Source: an uncultured bacterium (GTDB taxonomy: Bacteria; Planctomycetota; UBA1135; GCA-002686595). Taken from it: a stretch of 12,563 nt of DNA. Location of the stretch: the NCBI GenBank assembly GCA_913058555.1, contig CAJXRJ010000149.1, positions 1 to 12,563 on the forward strand, in the 5' to 3' direction. The notes below the pieces were generated by a model. It saw nothing but the letters and a program-made list of their open reading frames with translations. It was not told the origin of the DNA and ran no database searches. The translations under genes and the position numbers were made by a program. Below, one piece after another: positions 1 through 6,369 of this stretch; the first letter of the stretch is position 1; each line of letters starts with the position of its first letter.

Positions 1-47
1 GAGATCATGCCTAGTCTCGTGGGCTCGGAGATGTGTATAAGAGACAG
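1..47. other. Illumina Nextera i7 adapter (library artefact, not genome)
   Basis: The first 47 bases match the Nextera index-1 primer layout. Bases 1-5 (GAGAT) are the end of the P7 sequence, 6-13 (CATGCCTA) are an 8-base index corresponding to N706, 14-28 are the read-2 primer part (GTCTCGTGGGCTCGG), and 29-47 are the 19-base Tn5 mosaic end (AGATGTGTATAAGAGACAG). Genomic DNA therefore begins at 48. The match is recognised from memory of the kit sequence. Any open reading frame that enters this stretch is meaningless there. Confidence 0.97.
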
Positions 48-72
48 GCCGTAGGCCCAACAGGCAAAGGGA

Positions 73-113
73 AGAAGGACCGGTGGCGACGCGCAGCGTC
101 GCCACCGGCTTCT
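73..113 (-). terminator. Strong intrinsic-type terminator of the nitrilase gene
   Basis: A perfect 12-base-pair inverted repeat (CCGGTGGCGACG at 80-91, CGTCGCCACCGG at 97-108) encloses a 5-base loop. After a two-base bulge it is extended by AGAAG (73-77) pairing with CTTCT (109-113). Read on the minus strand it lies about 40 bases after the nitrilase stop codon (TAG at 155-153) and is followed by a pyrimidine-rich, T-containing tail (TCCTTCTTCCCTTT). This fits a rho-independent terminator, although the tail is not a clean T run. The plus-strand side also carries CTTCTCTTT, so bidirectional use is possible. Confidence 0.75.
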
Positions 114-152
114 CTTTGGCTACTGCGCTGCGCGCCCCAACGCGGATCCCGA

Positions 153-1031
153 CTAGGACTCCGACCACCAGCGACGGATTACGTCACCGCGCTCATCTTC
201 CCGGACCGGCACGGCCCTTCGCAGCGTGTGCACCTCTTCGAGATCAAGGTCGAAGACGGACAGGCGGCTCGCCTCGATCCCCTCCCCCAGCTTCCCATGG
301 GGAATCTCGTCGACCTGCACGGCCGGGAGCGTTTCCCCCGACGGTCGCGCGACCATCGACATGCCCTTCCCAAAGGAAAGGCGCATGCGGCGCCGCCCGA
401 TTTCCTCTTCGCCGATTCGGTTGCAAGCCACGACGAACCCCATGGTCTCCGCGGCGCGGCCGCCGATGAGCGCGGCCCAATGGGGAGCGCGGCGGTCGGG
501 CCATTGGGCGCTTACCGTGAGCAACTCAGCCCCCGATCGAAACGCCATGCGGGCGACGTCTGGAAAGCGAAGGTCATAGCAGACCATCGGGCTTACGAGC
601 ACGCCTTTGGCGCCGTTCCGTTCTCCAATCCGTGCCACCGGCGGCGGCTCGTCCCCCGGGGAGAACGCGAGGTGCTCCGCCGTGGGCGTGAAGAGGTGGA
701 CCTTGTCGTGATAGGCAGCCGCGCGGCCGCGGTCCATGAGCGTCACCCGGTTCGTGGGCAAACCGCGCTCACCCCGGCGAGGCCCATAGGCCGATCCCAC
801 CGCGGCGAGGCCAAGCTCCCCCGTGAGCGCCATGAGCTTGCCAACGGCCTGGTCGCTCTCTGCGAGGTGGGCGTCAGTGGCCCCCTGGGTGAACGAGGTG
901 GGCCACATTTCGGGAAGGCACACAAGCTCAGCCCCGGCCGCCCCGGCCGCGCGGAGGCCGGCGGCCGCGGCCGCGAAGTTCCCGGCGAGGTCATGGCCCC
1001 GGACATCGATGGAGAGGATGGCGATTCGCAC
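153..1031 (-). CDS. Carbon-nitrogen hydrolase, nitrilase superfamily
   Basis: The 292-residue cytoplasmic protein is of usual length for a single-domain nitrilase-superfamily amidase, which hydrolyses amide or carbamoyl C-N bonds through a Glu-Lys-Cys centre. The catalytic set is visible in order: E41 in CLPEMWP, K110 in YHDKVHLFTP, a second glutamate E119, and nucleophile C151 in VCYDLRFPDVA. The segment around residues 172-187 (HWAALIGGRAAETMGF) matches the helix conserved after the nucleophile, and NRIG follows. The start is GTG at 1031, with AGGA seven bases upstream on the minus strand. It is divergent from the methyltransferase-kinase gene 76 bases away and ends before a strong hairpin. 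The overall pattern is closest to the Nit2/omega-amidase-like and N-carbamoyl amide hydrolase groups. Substrate cannot be told from sequence, so no symbol is given. Long frames on the opposite strand are shadows. Confidence 0.92.
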   Translation of the reverse strand: MRIAILSIDVRGHDLAGNFAAAAAGLRAAGAAGAELVCLPEMWPTSFTQGATDAHLAESDQAVGKLMALTGELGLAAVGSAYGPRRGERGLPTNRVTLMDRGRAAAYHDKVHLFTPTAEHLAFSPGDEPPPVARIGERNGAKGVLVSPMVCYDLRFPDVARMAFRSGAELLTVSAQWPDRRAPHWAALIGGRAAETMGFVVACNRIGEEEIGRRRMRLSFGKGMSMVARPSGETLPAVQVDEIPHGKLGEGIEASRLSVFDLDLEEVHTLRRAVPVREDERGDVIRRWWSES

Positions 1032-1107
1032 GTCAGGATCCTACGGCCCGACCGGAGACGGCAGTTCGGGAGATCCCCGGGAAGCGCGACGGGTATTCTT
1101 GTGCCCG
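1032..1107. promoter_or_regulatory. Divergent intergenic region, presumed promoters for both flanking genes
   Basis: This 76-base gap separates the GTG start of the minus-strand nitrilase from the ATG of the plus-strand methyltransferase-kinase. Both genes need a promoter here because they diverge. I see no convincing -35/-10 pair. TATTCT at 1094-1099 is too close to the ATG at 1108 for a normal leader. The assignment rests on gene layout only. Confidence 0.4.
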
Positions 1108-2910
1108 ATGAATCCCCTCGACCGCGCCCTGGAGACCTTTCGCGACGCCGCGGATCTCCCTTACAAGGAGCGGCTCGAAGCCTTCCTCGCGCAGCTCTCC
1201 GAGGCGGATTCCGAGGCGGCGATGATGCTGCTCAAGGAGAGCCGGGGGACGGCCGCGATCCTGCTCCACAGAGGATCTGGTCCGGCGCTTTTCGTGGGGA
1301 ATGCGCTCTCCGGGACGCCGCTCGCCTTGGGCTCCCTCGGGTTCACCGTGACGGTCGTGGACCGCTGCGAGCTGCGGCTTGCCTTCGCGTTGGCTCGTGC
1401 GGAAGCCTACTTGCCCGGGTCCACGCGAATCGTCAGGGCGGGCGACGATCGCCGGTTGCCATTCAGCGACGGAGCGTTCTCCGTCGCGGTGCAGGAAGAC
1501 GGACTGCCCGGGCCCGGTACGGGATGGGGTTACTCCACCGAGGAACTTCGCCGTGTCGCCCGCGATGAGGTCCTCGTCGCCGCGGACAACCGGTTTGGCT
1601 ACAAGAAGGCAACGGGCAGGCGCGGGCAGTTTCGGCGCAGTCCGTTGCGTTTCCTGAAGGAGGGCTTCTCACCCCCCCGGGGCGAGCGGACGCTGGAAGG
1701 CACCCGCAAATGGGTCCGGGGTCCATGGGAAGCCTCGACCGCCTACGCCCTCTACCCCCACGCCCATGAGTTCAGCCACGTCGTGGGCCTGGACGAGCCC
1801 AAGCCCCAGCTCTCGATCGGGCCCCGTGAACGGCGCAACGCCCTCAAGATGTGGGGCTATCGCCTGGGCGCCTTTCGGTGGCTGACGCCGTCCTTCGCGA
1901 TCCACGCGAGGCGGCGCTCTTCGGGGTCCGCAGACCTCGGGGCGAGCGGCGACGGGGCCCGGCGCATGGAACGCGTCCTTGCGGAACTCGGGGGCCTTAT
2001 CGGCGAACCCGGCGCAACCCTCGACATCCTCGTGGCCACGCGCAGCAACAACGTGCTCGCCCTGACGGAGGGTCCTCAACGGGGCGACGGCCCTGGCAAC
2101 ACACCGGAGAGTGAAGCCGGCCGCTGGGCCATCCACATCCCCCTCCAACCGTTCAAACGCCGCATGGTGCGTGCACACCACGACTGGCTGCAGCACGTCG
2201 CGAATACCTATCCAGGTGTAAGGGTCCCCAGCGCGCTCTTCGCCGGCACCGTCGACGGCCTGGAGCTCGCCGTATGCCGGCGCGTCAAGGGCCTCAACGG
2301 CACCGACGTCACGGGGGATCGGGACCGCACTGCTGCGATGTTCGACAGCGCCGCCGACCAGTTAGAACGGCTCCTGGAGCCGAGAGACACGTTAGTGGAC
2401 GAGGCCGTCTACGCCGAGTCGATCACTCGCCGCGTGGACCGGGTGCTCGGGCTCGTGCGCCGCGCCCAGACGGCCCGGGACCTGCGGAGCCGGGAACACC
2501 GGCTCCGTGAATACCTCATAGATCGTCCGGTGCGCTTCGCCATGTATCACGCGGATCTGCGCTCCAAGCACCTGCAGGTCGAGCCATCCGGGGAGATCTC
2601 CGGCATCCTGGACTGGGGCGCAAGCGAGGGGCGCTTCCTCCCCCTGGTCGACCTGCTTCAGCTAGTGATCCATCAGCGCAAGCAGGAGAGCGGCGCGACC
2701 TTCGGCAACGCCTGGAAGGCCATGTGTAACCGACGCGAGTGGCTTCCCCACGAGGCCAAAGCCCTGGACGCCTACGCTGCATCCGCGGGGCTCGGGCCCG
2801 ATGACGTCCATGCCTATCTAGACGCCTACCCTCTATTCGTGGCCGGTATGGCAGAAAGGAACTGGGACTATTCCCGCCCAGACTGGATCGCGCGGCAGTT
2901 TGAGATCTAG
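1108..2910 (+). CDS. Fusion protein: class I methyltransferase-like half + APH-like kinase half
   Basis: The product is 600 residues. Residues ~45-165 look like a degenerate class I SAM-dependent methyltransferase: a glycine-poor motif I region (ALFVGNALSGTPLALGSLGF at 60-79), acidic end of strand 2 (VTVVDRC, 81-87), LPFSDGAFSVAV (117-128), and a late strand ending in VAADNRFGY (157-165). Residues ~300-590 resemble the aminoglycoside phosphotransferase/choline kinase fold. The catalytic loop is HADLRSKHL (481-489), with D483 as presumed base, and the metal-binding aspartate is D502 in GILDWG. The usual HxDxxxxN asparagine is replaced by H488. Start: ATG 1108 is chosen because it leaves room for a divergent promoter. 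The frame stays open back to 823, but that part is antisense to the nitrilase. Such pairings are known to me mainly from polysaccharide or secondary-metabolite loci, but no glycosyltransferase is nearby, so the substrate is unknown. Confidence 0.8.
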   Translation: MNPLDRALETFRDAADLPYKERLEAFLAQLSEADSEAAMMLLKESRGTAAILLHRGSGPALFVGNALSGTPLALGSLGFTVTVVDRCELRLAFALARAEAYLPGSTRIVRAGDDRRLPFSDGAFSVAVQEDGLPGPGTGWGYSTEELRRVARDEVLVAADNRFGYKKATGRRGQFRRSPLRFLKEGFSPPRGERTLEGTRKWVRGPWEASTAYALYPHAHEFSHVVGLDEPKPQLSIGPRERRNALKMWGYRLGAFRWLTPSFAIHARRRSSGSADLGASGDGARRMERVLAELGGLIGEPGATLDILVATRSNNVLALTEGPQRGDGPGNTPESEAGRWAIHIPLQPFKRRMVRAHHDWLQHVANTYPGVRVPSALFAGTVDGLELAVCRRVKGLNGTDVTGDRDRTAAMFDSAADQLERLLEPRDTLVDEAVYAESITRRVDRVLGLVRRAQTARDLRSREHRLREYLIDRPVRFAMYHADLRSKHLQVEPSGEISGILDWGASEGRFLPLVDLLQLVIHQRKQESGATFGNAWKAMCNRREWLPHEAKALDAYAASAGLGPDDVHAYLDAYPLFVAGMAERNWDYSRPDWIARQFEI

Positions 2911-3075
2911 AAGCGCCCGCGGCGCCGAAGTGAATCAACCCGGGCCTTGGTCCCGTTTCGCGGCACTAAGCAGCGCCAAGGAGAGATCGCCTGGGTGGGA
3001 GCCCATGGGGGCTCAAGGGCCAGACCCGCAGCACCCGATGGGCCGGCTGTGGGGCGCGTCCCCCACCCCCCCGCT
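2911..3075 (+). promoter_or_regulatory. Leader region of the pilin operon, with two small hairpins
   Basis: These 165 bases separate the methyltransferase-kinase stop from the first pilin gene and probably hold the operon promoter; no clear -35/-10 or sigma-54 (GG-N10-GC) element is visible. A small hairpin (GCGCC/GGCGC, 2913-2917 with 2921-2925) directly follows the stop codon and could end the upstream transcript, but it lacks a T tail. A perfect 6-base-pair hairpin (GAGCCC 2999-3004, loop ATGG, GGGCTC 3009-3014) lies just after AAGGAG (2978-2983) and an in-frame GTG (2995). It might affect translation starting there. Confidence 0.3.
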
Positions 3076-3660
3076 GTGCAGAAATTTCCACCTAGCTCCC
3101 ACCGCCATCGCGAGTCCGCCAAAGTCAATCGGCGGCGCGGGCTCACCCTGATTGAGGTCATGGTGGCCTTCCTCGTCATGAGCGTGGCGGTCTACATCCT
3201 GAGCTCGACGGTCACGGCCTCCGTGTCCCACTCCATCGTGAAGGCGGAAAAGACGCTCGCTGTCGAAGCTGCGATGAACACGATTGAGAAGATCCGTGCG
3301 ATGCCCCAAGCGGACATCTTCGCGCTGCACAACAGCGACCCAAGCGACGACCCATACGGCCCTGGCACTGGCCCCGGAAACACCTTCGACGTCGACGGAT
3401 TGGAGAGAATCCCTGGACGCCCTTCGGTCGGGACCATCCTCATGCCCGGTACGGGCGCGGTGCTCGATGAGAGCGCCACGCAGCCAGAGTTCGGCCTGCC
3501 ACGCGACCTCGACGGCAACCTGGTGATCGAATCCGGCGACTGCTCGGATCGGTATATCGTCTTGCCCCTGACTATCCGGATCGAGTGGCAGAGCCGACTC
3601 GGTCCGCGCTCGTTCGAGATCGCGACGATGCTGGCCGACTTGGCGAAGTGGCAAGAATGA
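3076..3660 (+). CDS. PilV-like minor pilin with class III (prepilin) signal
   Basis: The protein has the prepilin peptidase motif RRRG|LTLIEV followed by a hydrophobic helix (MVAFLVMSVAVYIL). With the GTG start at 3076, cleavage is after G22, L23 becomes residue 1 and E27 is the conserved Glu5 that pairs subunits during assembly. The mature part (about 172 residues) continues with an amphipathic helix (EAAMNTIEKIRAMP) and a Gly/Pro/Asp-rich segment (DPSDDPYGPGTGPGNTF), as in PilV-type minor pilins of type IV pili and type II secretion-like systems. Start is uncertain: no in-frame ATG precedes the motif. GTG 3076 gives a 22-residue leader but has no Shine-Dalgarno sequence. GTG 2995 has AAGGAG 11 bases upstream but needs a 49-residue leader with AGG/AGA codons. 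The stop overlaps the next start (ATGA), so the two are translationally coupled. The product should be inner-membrane inserted, then assembled into a pilus. Confidence 0.82.
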   Translation: MQKFPPSSHRHRESAKVNRRRGLTLIEVMVAFLVMSVAVYILSSTVTASVSHSIVKAEKTLAVEAAMNTIEKIRAMPQADIFALHNSDPSDDPYGPGTGPGNTFDVDGLERIPGRPSVGTILMPGTGAVLDESATQPEFGLPRDLDGNLVIESGDCSDRYIVLPLTIRIEWQSRLGPRSFEIATMLADLAKWQE

Positions 3661-4259
3661 GGCGAAGGAACAACGCTGGATACTCCCTCGTGGAGGTATT
3701 GGTCGCGTCTGCGATCCTGCTCCTGCTCATGGCGAACGTCGCCATGGTGACGCGGGCAGGAAAGTCGGCGGCGCAATCAGGTGTCTTCAACATGAGTCTC
3801 GATGACGAGCTCAACTTGACGATCGAACGCATCTCGTTCGCCGTCATGGCTGCCGACTCAGACGACGTCGACGGCGCAGGCTCCGCGCCCTTCACGACAG
3901 AGACAATCGAGTTCAGCTCGACTCTGGGGCTCAGCGACGGAACCGTGGTGCGGGGCCCTGTCGAGGAAATCGCCTGGCTTCCGACCACCGACGAAGACGG
4001 ACGCATCGTCTGGCGAGAGCAGCCGACGACCCCCGAGGAACGCACCGTCAACTGGTCCAACGCCGTGCCCCACGTCGGCCAGAACGAGATCGACGGCAAT
4101 GGCTCCGACGACAACGACAACGGCGTCCAAGACGAAAAAGGCCTCGGCTTCACGAAGCTCGGCGGATTCGTCAGCGTGTACGTCACGGTGGAGCGCTTGA
4201 ACGGTGACGGCAAGCGCGTCCCGAAGAGCACGGTCAACCACGTGACCTGCCGCAACTAA
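3657..4259 (+). CDS. PilW-like minor pilin with class III signal and Asp/Asn-rich loop
   Basis: The 200-residue prepilin has leader MRRRNNAG, cleavage before YSLVEVLV (E13 is the mature Glu5), and a hydrophobic helix (ASAILLLLMANVAMV). This is the textbook N-terminus for prepilin peptidase processing and N-methylation. The following segment (DELNLTIERISFAV) matches the pilin helix. The C-terminal half is beta-rich. Residues 144-160 (EIDGNGSDDNDNGVQDE) form an Asp/Asn/Gly-rich loop that resembles Ca-binding loops; calcium binding is inferred, not shown. ATG 3657 overlaps the upstream TGA, and an in-frame extension back to 3585 is ignored because it would bury the leader. Position between PilV-like and PilX-like genes supports a PilW-type role in priming or capping the pilus. 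Confidence 0.85.
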   Translation: MRRRNNAGYSLVEVLVASAILLLLMANVAMVTRAGKSAAQSGVFNMSLDDELNLTIERISFAVMAADSDDVDGAGSAPFTTETIEFSSTLGLSDGTVVRGPVEEIAWLPTTDEDGRIVWREQPTTPEERTVNWSNAVPHVGQNEIDGNGSDDNDNGVQDEKGLGFTKLGGFVSVYVTVERLNGDGKRVPKSTVNHVTCRN

Positions 4260-4280
4260 CAACTCAAGTCCGTTCATCCA

Positions 4281-4285
4281 GGGAG
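4281..4285 (+). promoter_or_regulatory. Ribosome binding site fixing the GTG start of the PilX-like gene
   Basis: GGGAG lies five bases before GTG at 4291. No comparable site precedes the alternative ATG at 4327, so GTG is preferred. It falls in the 31-base gap after the PilW-like stop. Confidence 0.7.
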
Positions 4286-4290
4286 ACCAC

Positions 4291-6369
4291 GTGCAAATCC
4301 ACCAAGCCCACCGACTCGCCGGCCCAATGGCTAGCCGCGACCCGCGGCGCCGGGGCGCCGCGCTGATGGTCTCCCTAGTCGCCGTCATGACGATCGCCGG
4401 CATCGGCGCATCCATGATCCAGATGCAGTCGGCCATGAACCGCCGTCACGCGTTCTCCATCGACAGGCGCCGTGCGCTCTACGTGGCCGAGGCCGGTATC
4501 GCCGAGGCCGCGCTGGCCGTCAGCCAAGGAAAGAGCGGCATCCTCGCCAACGCCGCGGTCCCCGCTGCATTCGGCGGTGGTGTCTATTGGGTCGAAACCG
4601 CTGACCTGCCGGATAACCGCATCGCCTTGACGTGTACGTCCCGCGTGGGCGTCGCTGAGTTCATGCTGCGAACGACCGTCGTGCCGAACCTCAACCCCGT
4701 GGTGAGCCTCGGGTTCTTTGGCGCGGACGAGGTCGAGATTGGTTGGGGAACCGTGGCGGACGGTTACCACTCAGGACGCGGCACGTTCGCCTCCCAAGTG
4801 GACATGTCGCTCCCGGTGACTGCGACCGGCGACCTCGTCAAGATCAGCTCCAACGGCAACATCATCCTCGAGGAGACCATCGGCGCAGGTGGCACGACGT
4901 CAGGAACGGGCTCCAGCGAAACCACAGATCCTTCGGACGGGTCGGAGGACTTCAGCTGGGGCGGGGCCGTCGAATCTGCGTCCTCGCCCGGGGATTCGAC
5001 CGGAGGAACAGAAGGTGGTACTGGAGGTACGTCCGAACCCAGCTCAGAGGGCGGTTCTGGCGGCACGTCGGGGGGTGGCAGCCTTACCCCTCCTCCGGGC
5101 GACCCCACGCGCCTCTACGGCAAGGTTGAGCCCGGCACGTCGGGCATCGTTCAATCGAGCGGATTCTCGCGCGTCAAGGGGTCCATCGACCCGCTGCGCT
5201 ACCCTGCGGCGTTGCCGGTTGTGACCCTCCCGACGGTCTCCGAGGTCATTCCCACGACGGTCACGATCACTGGCACTACCACGTCTGTGGGCACCAAAGT
5301 GGAGACTCGAATCACCGGCGACCTGGTGGTCACCACTGGCGCTGTGCTCCGCATCACGGGACCCAAAGTCCTCGACGTTCAGCGGTTCACCCTGGAGGCG
5401 GGTGCGACCTTGGAGCTCGATGATTCCTCGGGTCCCATCGACATCTACGCTAGGAATGGACTCGGCTTTGCGGAGACGTCCAATCTCACGTCGCTGACCG
5501 CCCACGACCTAAGTCGAGGCACGAGCTTCACCGTGACCGAAGCCGCCGGCGATGCACGTCGGGTACTGATTCGCTCTTCCGGTGAGTTCCATGGGACGCT
5601 CTACGCACCGAGCGACGAGGTCGTCCTCCCCGCATCACTGCGGTGGTACGGCAGTGCTGTCGCGCGCGTCCTCAAGACGGAACCCGGGGCTCGCATTTCC
5701 TTCGACAGGCGCCTCGCCATTGGTGGATCCGGCGTGCCGACCCTGCCCCGTATCATGTCATGGCAAATCGTGCCGATCGGCGAAGGGACTGCTCGTCGCT
5801 TGATGATCGACCCCATTCTTGAACTGCGGCTTCGCGGTGTCACGCCAGTGGATTCCGCTGACGCTTCCCAGGAGACGGACGTGCTCCTTCATTACATCGA
5901 CTTGGCCGGGGAGGAGCAGACCTATGCCGGCGCTTTCTCCGCGTTCAACACATCGAACGTCGACCGCATCATGGGCGTTCGCTGGGACGACCCGCGGGAT
6001 GGCGCCCCTAGGGATTGGCTGCGCCCCGCCGGCGACGACCCGACGGATGCGATCGCAAGCGACCGCAACGTCGCGCAGATCGTCCGAACGACGATCCGCA
6101 GCGTCTCTGGCCTGGCCGACGTGGAGCTGCTCACCGACGCGGAGTCGTTCGACCTCGTGACTTCGCTGCCGAACGAGGTGATCGCTACACGCGCTCCCGA
6201 GATCGTCATGATGGATGATCGAGTCGGAGGAGGCGCAGCACGGGATGTCACGGAGGACGCGGCGACCTTCGACTACGACCAGTGGCTCGACGACGCCACG
6301 GTCAAGCCCGCCGAATCGGACACGACAACCACAGAGGCGGATGGCGAGACTGCCCTCCCAGGGGGTTGA
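4291..6369 (+). CDS. Large PilX-like minor pilin with Gly/Ser/Thr linker and beta-helix-like ectodomain
   Basis: The product is 692 residues, far above the ~150-200 of ordinary PilX. Residues 1-80 fit the PilX N-terminal family: a basic leader ending RRRG (to 22), hydrophobic helix AALMVSLVAVMTIAGIGASM, and LYVAEAGIAEAALAV (63-77). Glu5 is absent (V27 in that place), as is usual in PilX/GspK-type tip subunits. Residues ~198-272 are a low-complexity Gly/Ser/Thr/Glu linker. Residues ~273-476 are repetitive beta strands ending LRWYGSAVARVLKTEPGARI (450-469), which resembles the right-handed beta-helix (DUF7305-like) domain attached to some PilX proteins. Residues ~480-650 (WQIVPIGEGTARRLMIDPIL onward) are a further domain that I do not recognise, followed by an acidic Thr-rich tail. 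It probably sits at the pilus tip as an adhesin or assembly initiator (inference). No PilY1 or FimT gene is in the window. Its stop TGA overlaps the next ATG. Confidence 0.8.
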   Translation: MQIHQAHRLAGPMASRDPRRRGAALMVSLVAVMTIAGIGASMIQMQSAMNRRHAFSIDRRRALYVAEAGIAEAALAVSQGKSGILANAAVPAAFGGGVYWVETADLPDNRIALTCTSRVGVAEFMLRTTVVPNLNPVVSLGFFGADEVEIGWGTVADGYHSGRGTFASQVDMSLPVTATGDLVKISSNGNIILEETIGAGGTTSGTGSSETTDPSDGSEDFSWGGAVESASSPGDSTGGTEGGTGGTSEPSSEGGSGGTSGGGSLTPPPGDPTRLYGKVEPGTSGIVQSSGFSRVKGSIDPLRYPAALPVVTLPTVSEVIPTTVTITGTTTSVGTKVETRITGDLVVTTGAVLRITGPKVLDVQRFTLEAGATLELDDSSGPIDIYARNGLGFAETSNLTSLTAHDLSRGTSFTVTEAAGDARRVLIRSSGEFHGTLYAPSDEVVLPASLRWYGSAVARVLKTEPGARISFDRRLAIGGSGVPTLPRIMSWQIVPIGEGTARRLMIDPILELRLRGVTPVDSADASQETDVLLHYIDLAGEEQTYAGAFSAFNTSNVDRIMGVRWDDPRDGAPRDWLRPAGDDPTDAIASDRNVAQIVRTTIRSVSGLADVELLTDAESFDLVTSLPNEVIATRAPEIVMMDDRVGGGAARDVTEDAATFDYDQWLDDATVKPAESDTTTTEADGETALPGG
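6360..6365 (+). promoter_or_regulatory. Ribosome binding site of the HEAT-repeat gene, inside the end of the pilX-like gene
   Basis: AGGGGG lies three bases before ATG 6369 and six before ATG 6372, within the last codons of the PilX-like gene. It supports starting at this ATG pair over the ATG at 6414, which has no such site. Confidence 0.6.

Noticed and set aside
29..47. 19-base Tn5 mosaic end, as a possible natural transposon end
   Set aside because: It directly follows the index and read-2 primer parts of the Nextera kit, and no transposase or second end is present. It is tagmentation adapter.
823..1107. 95-codon upstream extension of the methyltransferase-kinase gene
   Set aside because: It overlaps the start of the nitrilase on the other strand and would leave no promoter space. 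The extension lacks recognisable domain sequence.
33..1568. 511-codon plus-strand open frame
   Set aside because: It begins in adapter sequence, runs antisense through the nitrilase gene and out of frame into the methyltransferase gene. The Arg/Pro/Gly-rich product has no motif. Long shadow frames are common at this GC content.
2913..2925. GCGCC-CGC-GGCGC hairpin after the methyltransferase-kinase gene as an intrinsic terminator
   Set aside because: Five base pairs with no T tail occur often by chance at this GC content. It is mentioned in the leader region only.
4887..5100. Gly/Ser/Thr-rich stretch as a DNA tandem repeat or assembly chimera
   Set aside because: No exact DNA unit recurs, the frame stays open on both sides, and the composition fits a flexible protein linker between pilin and ectodomain.
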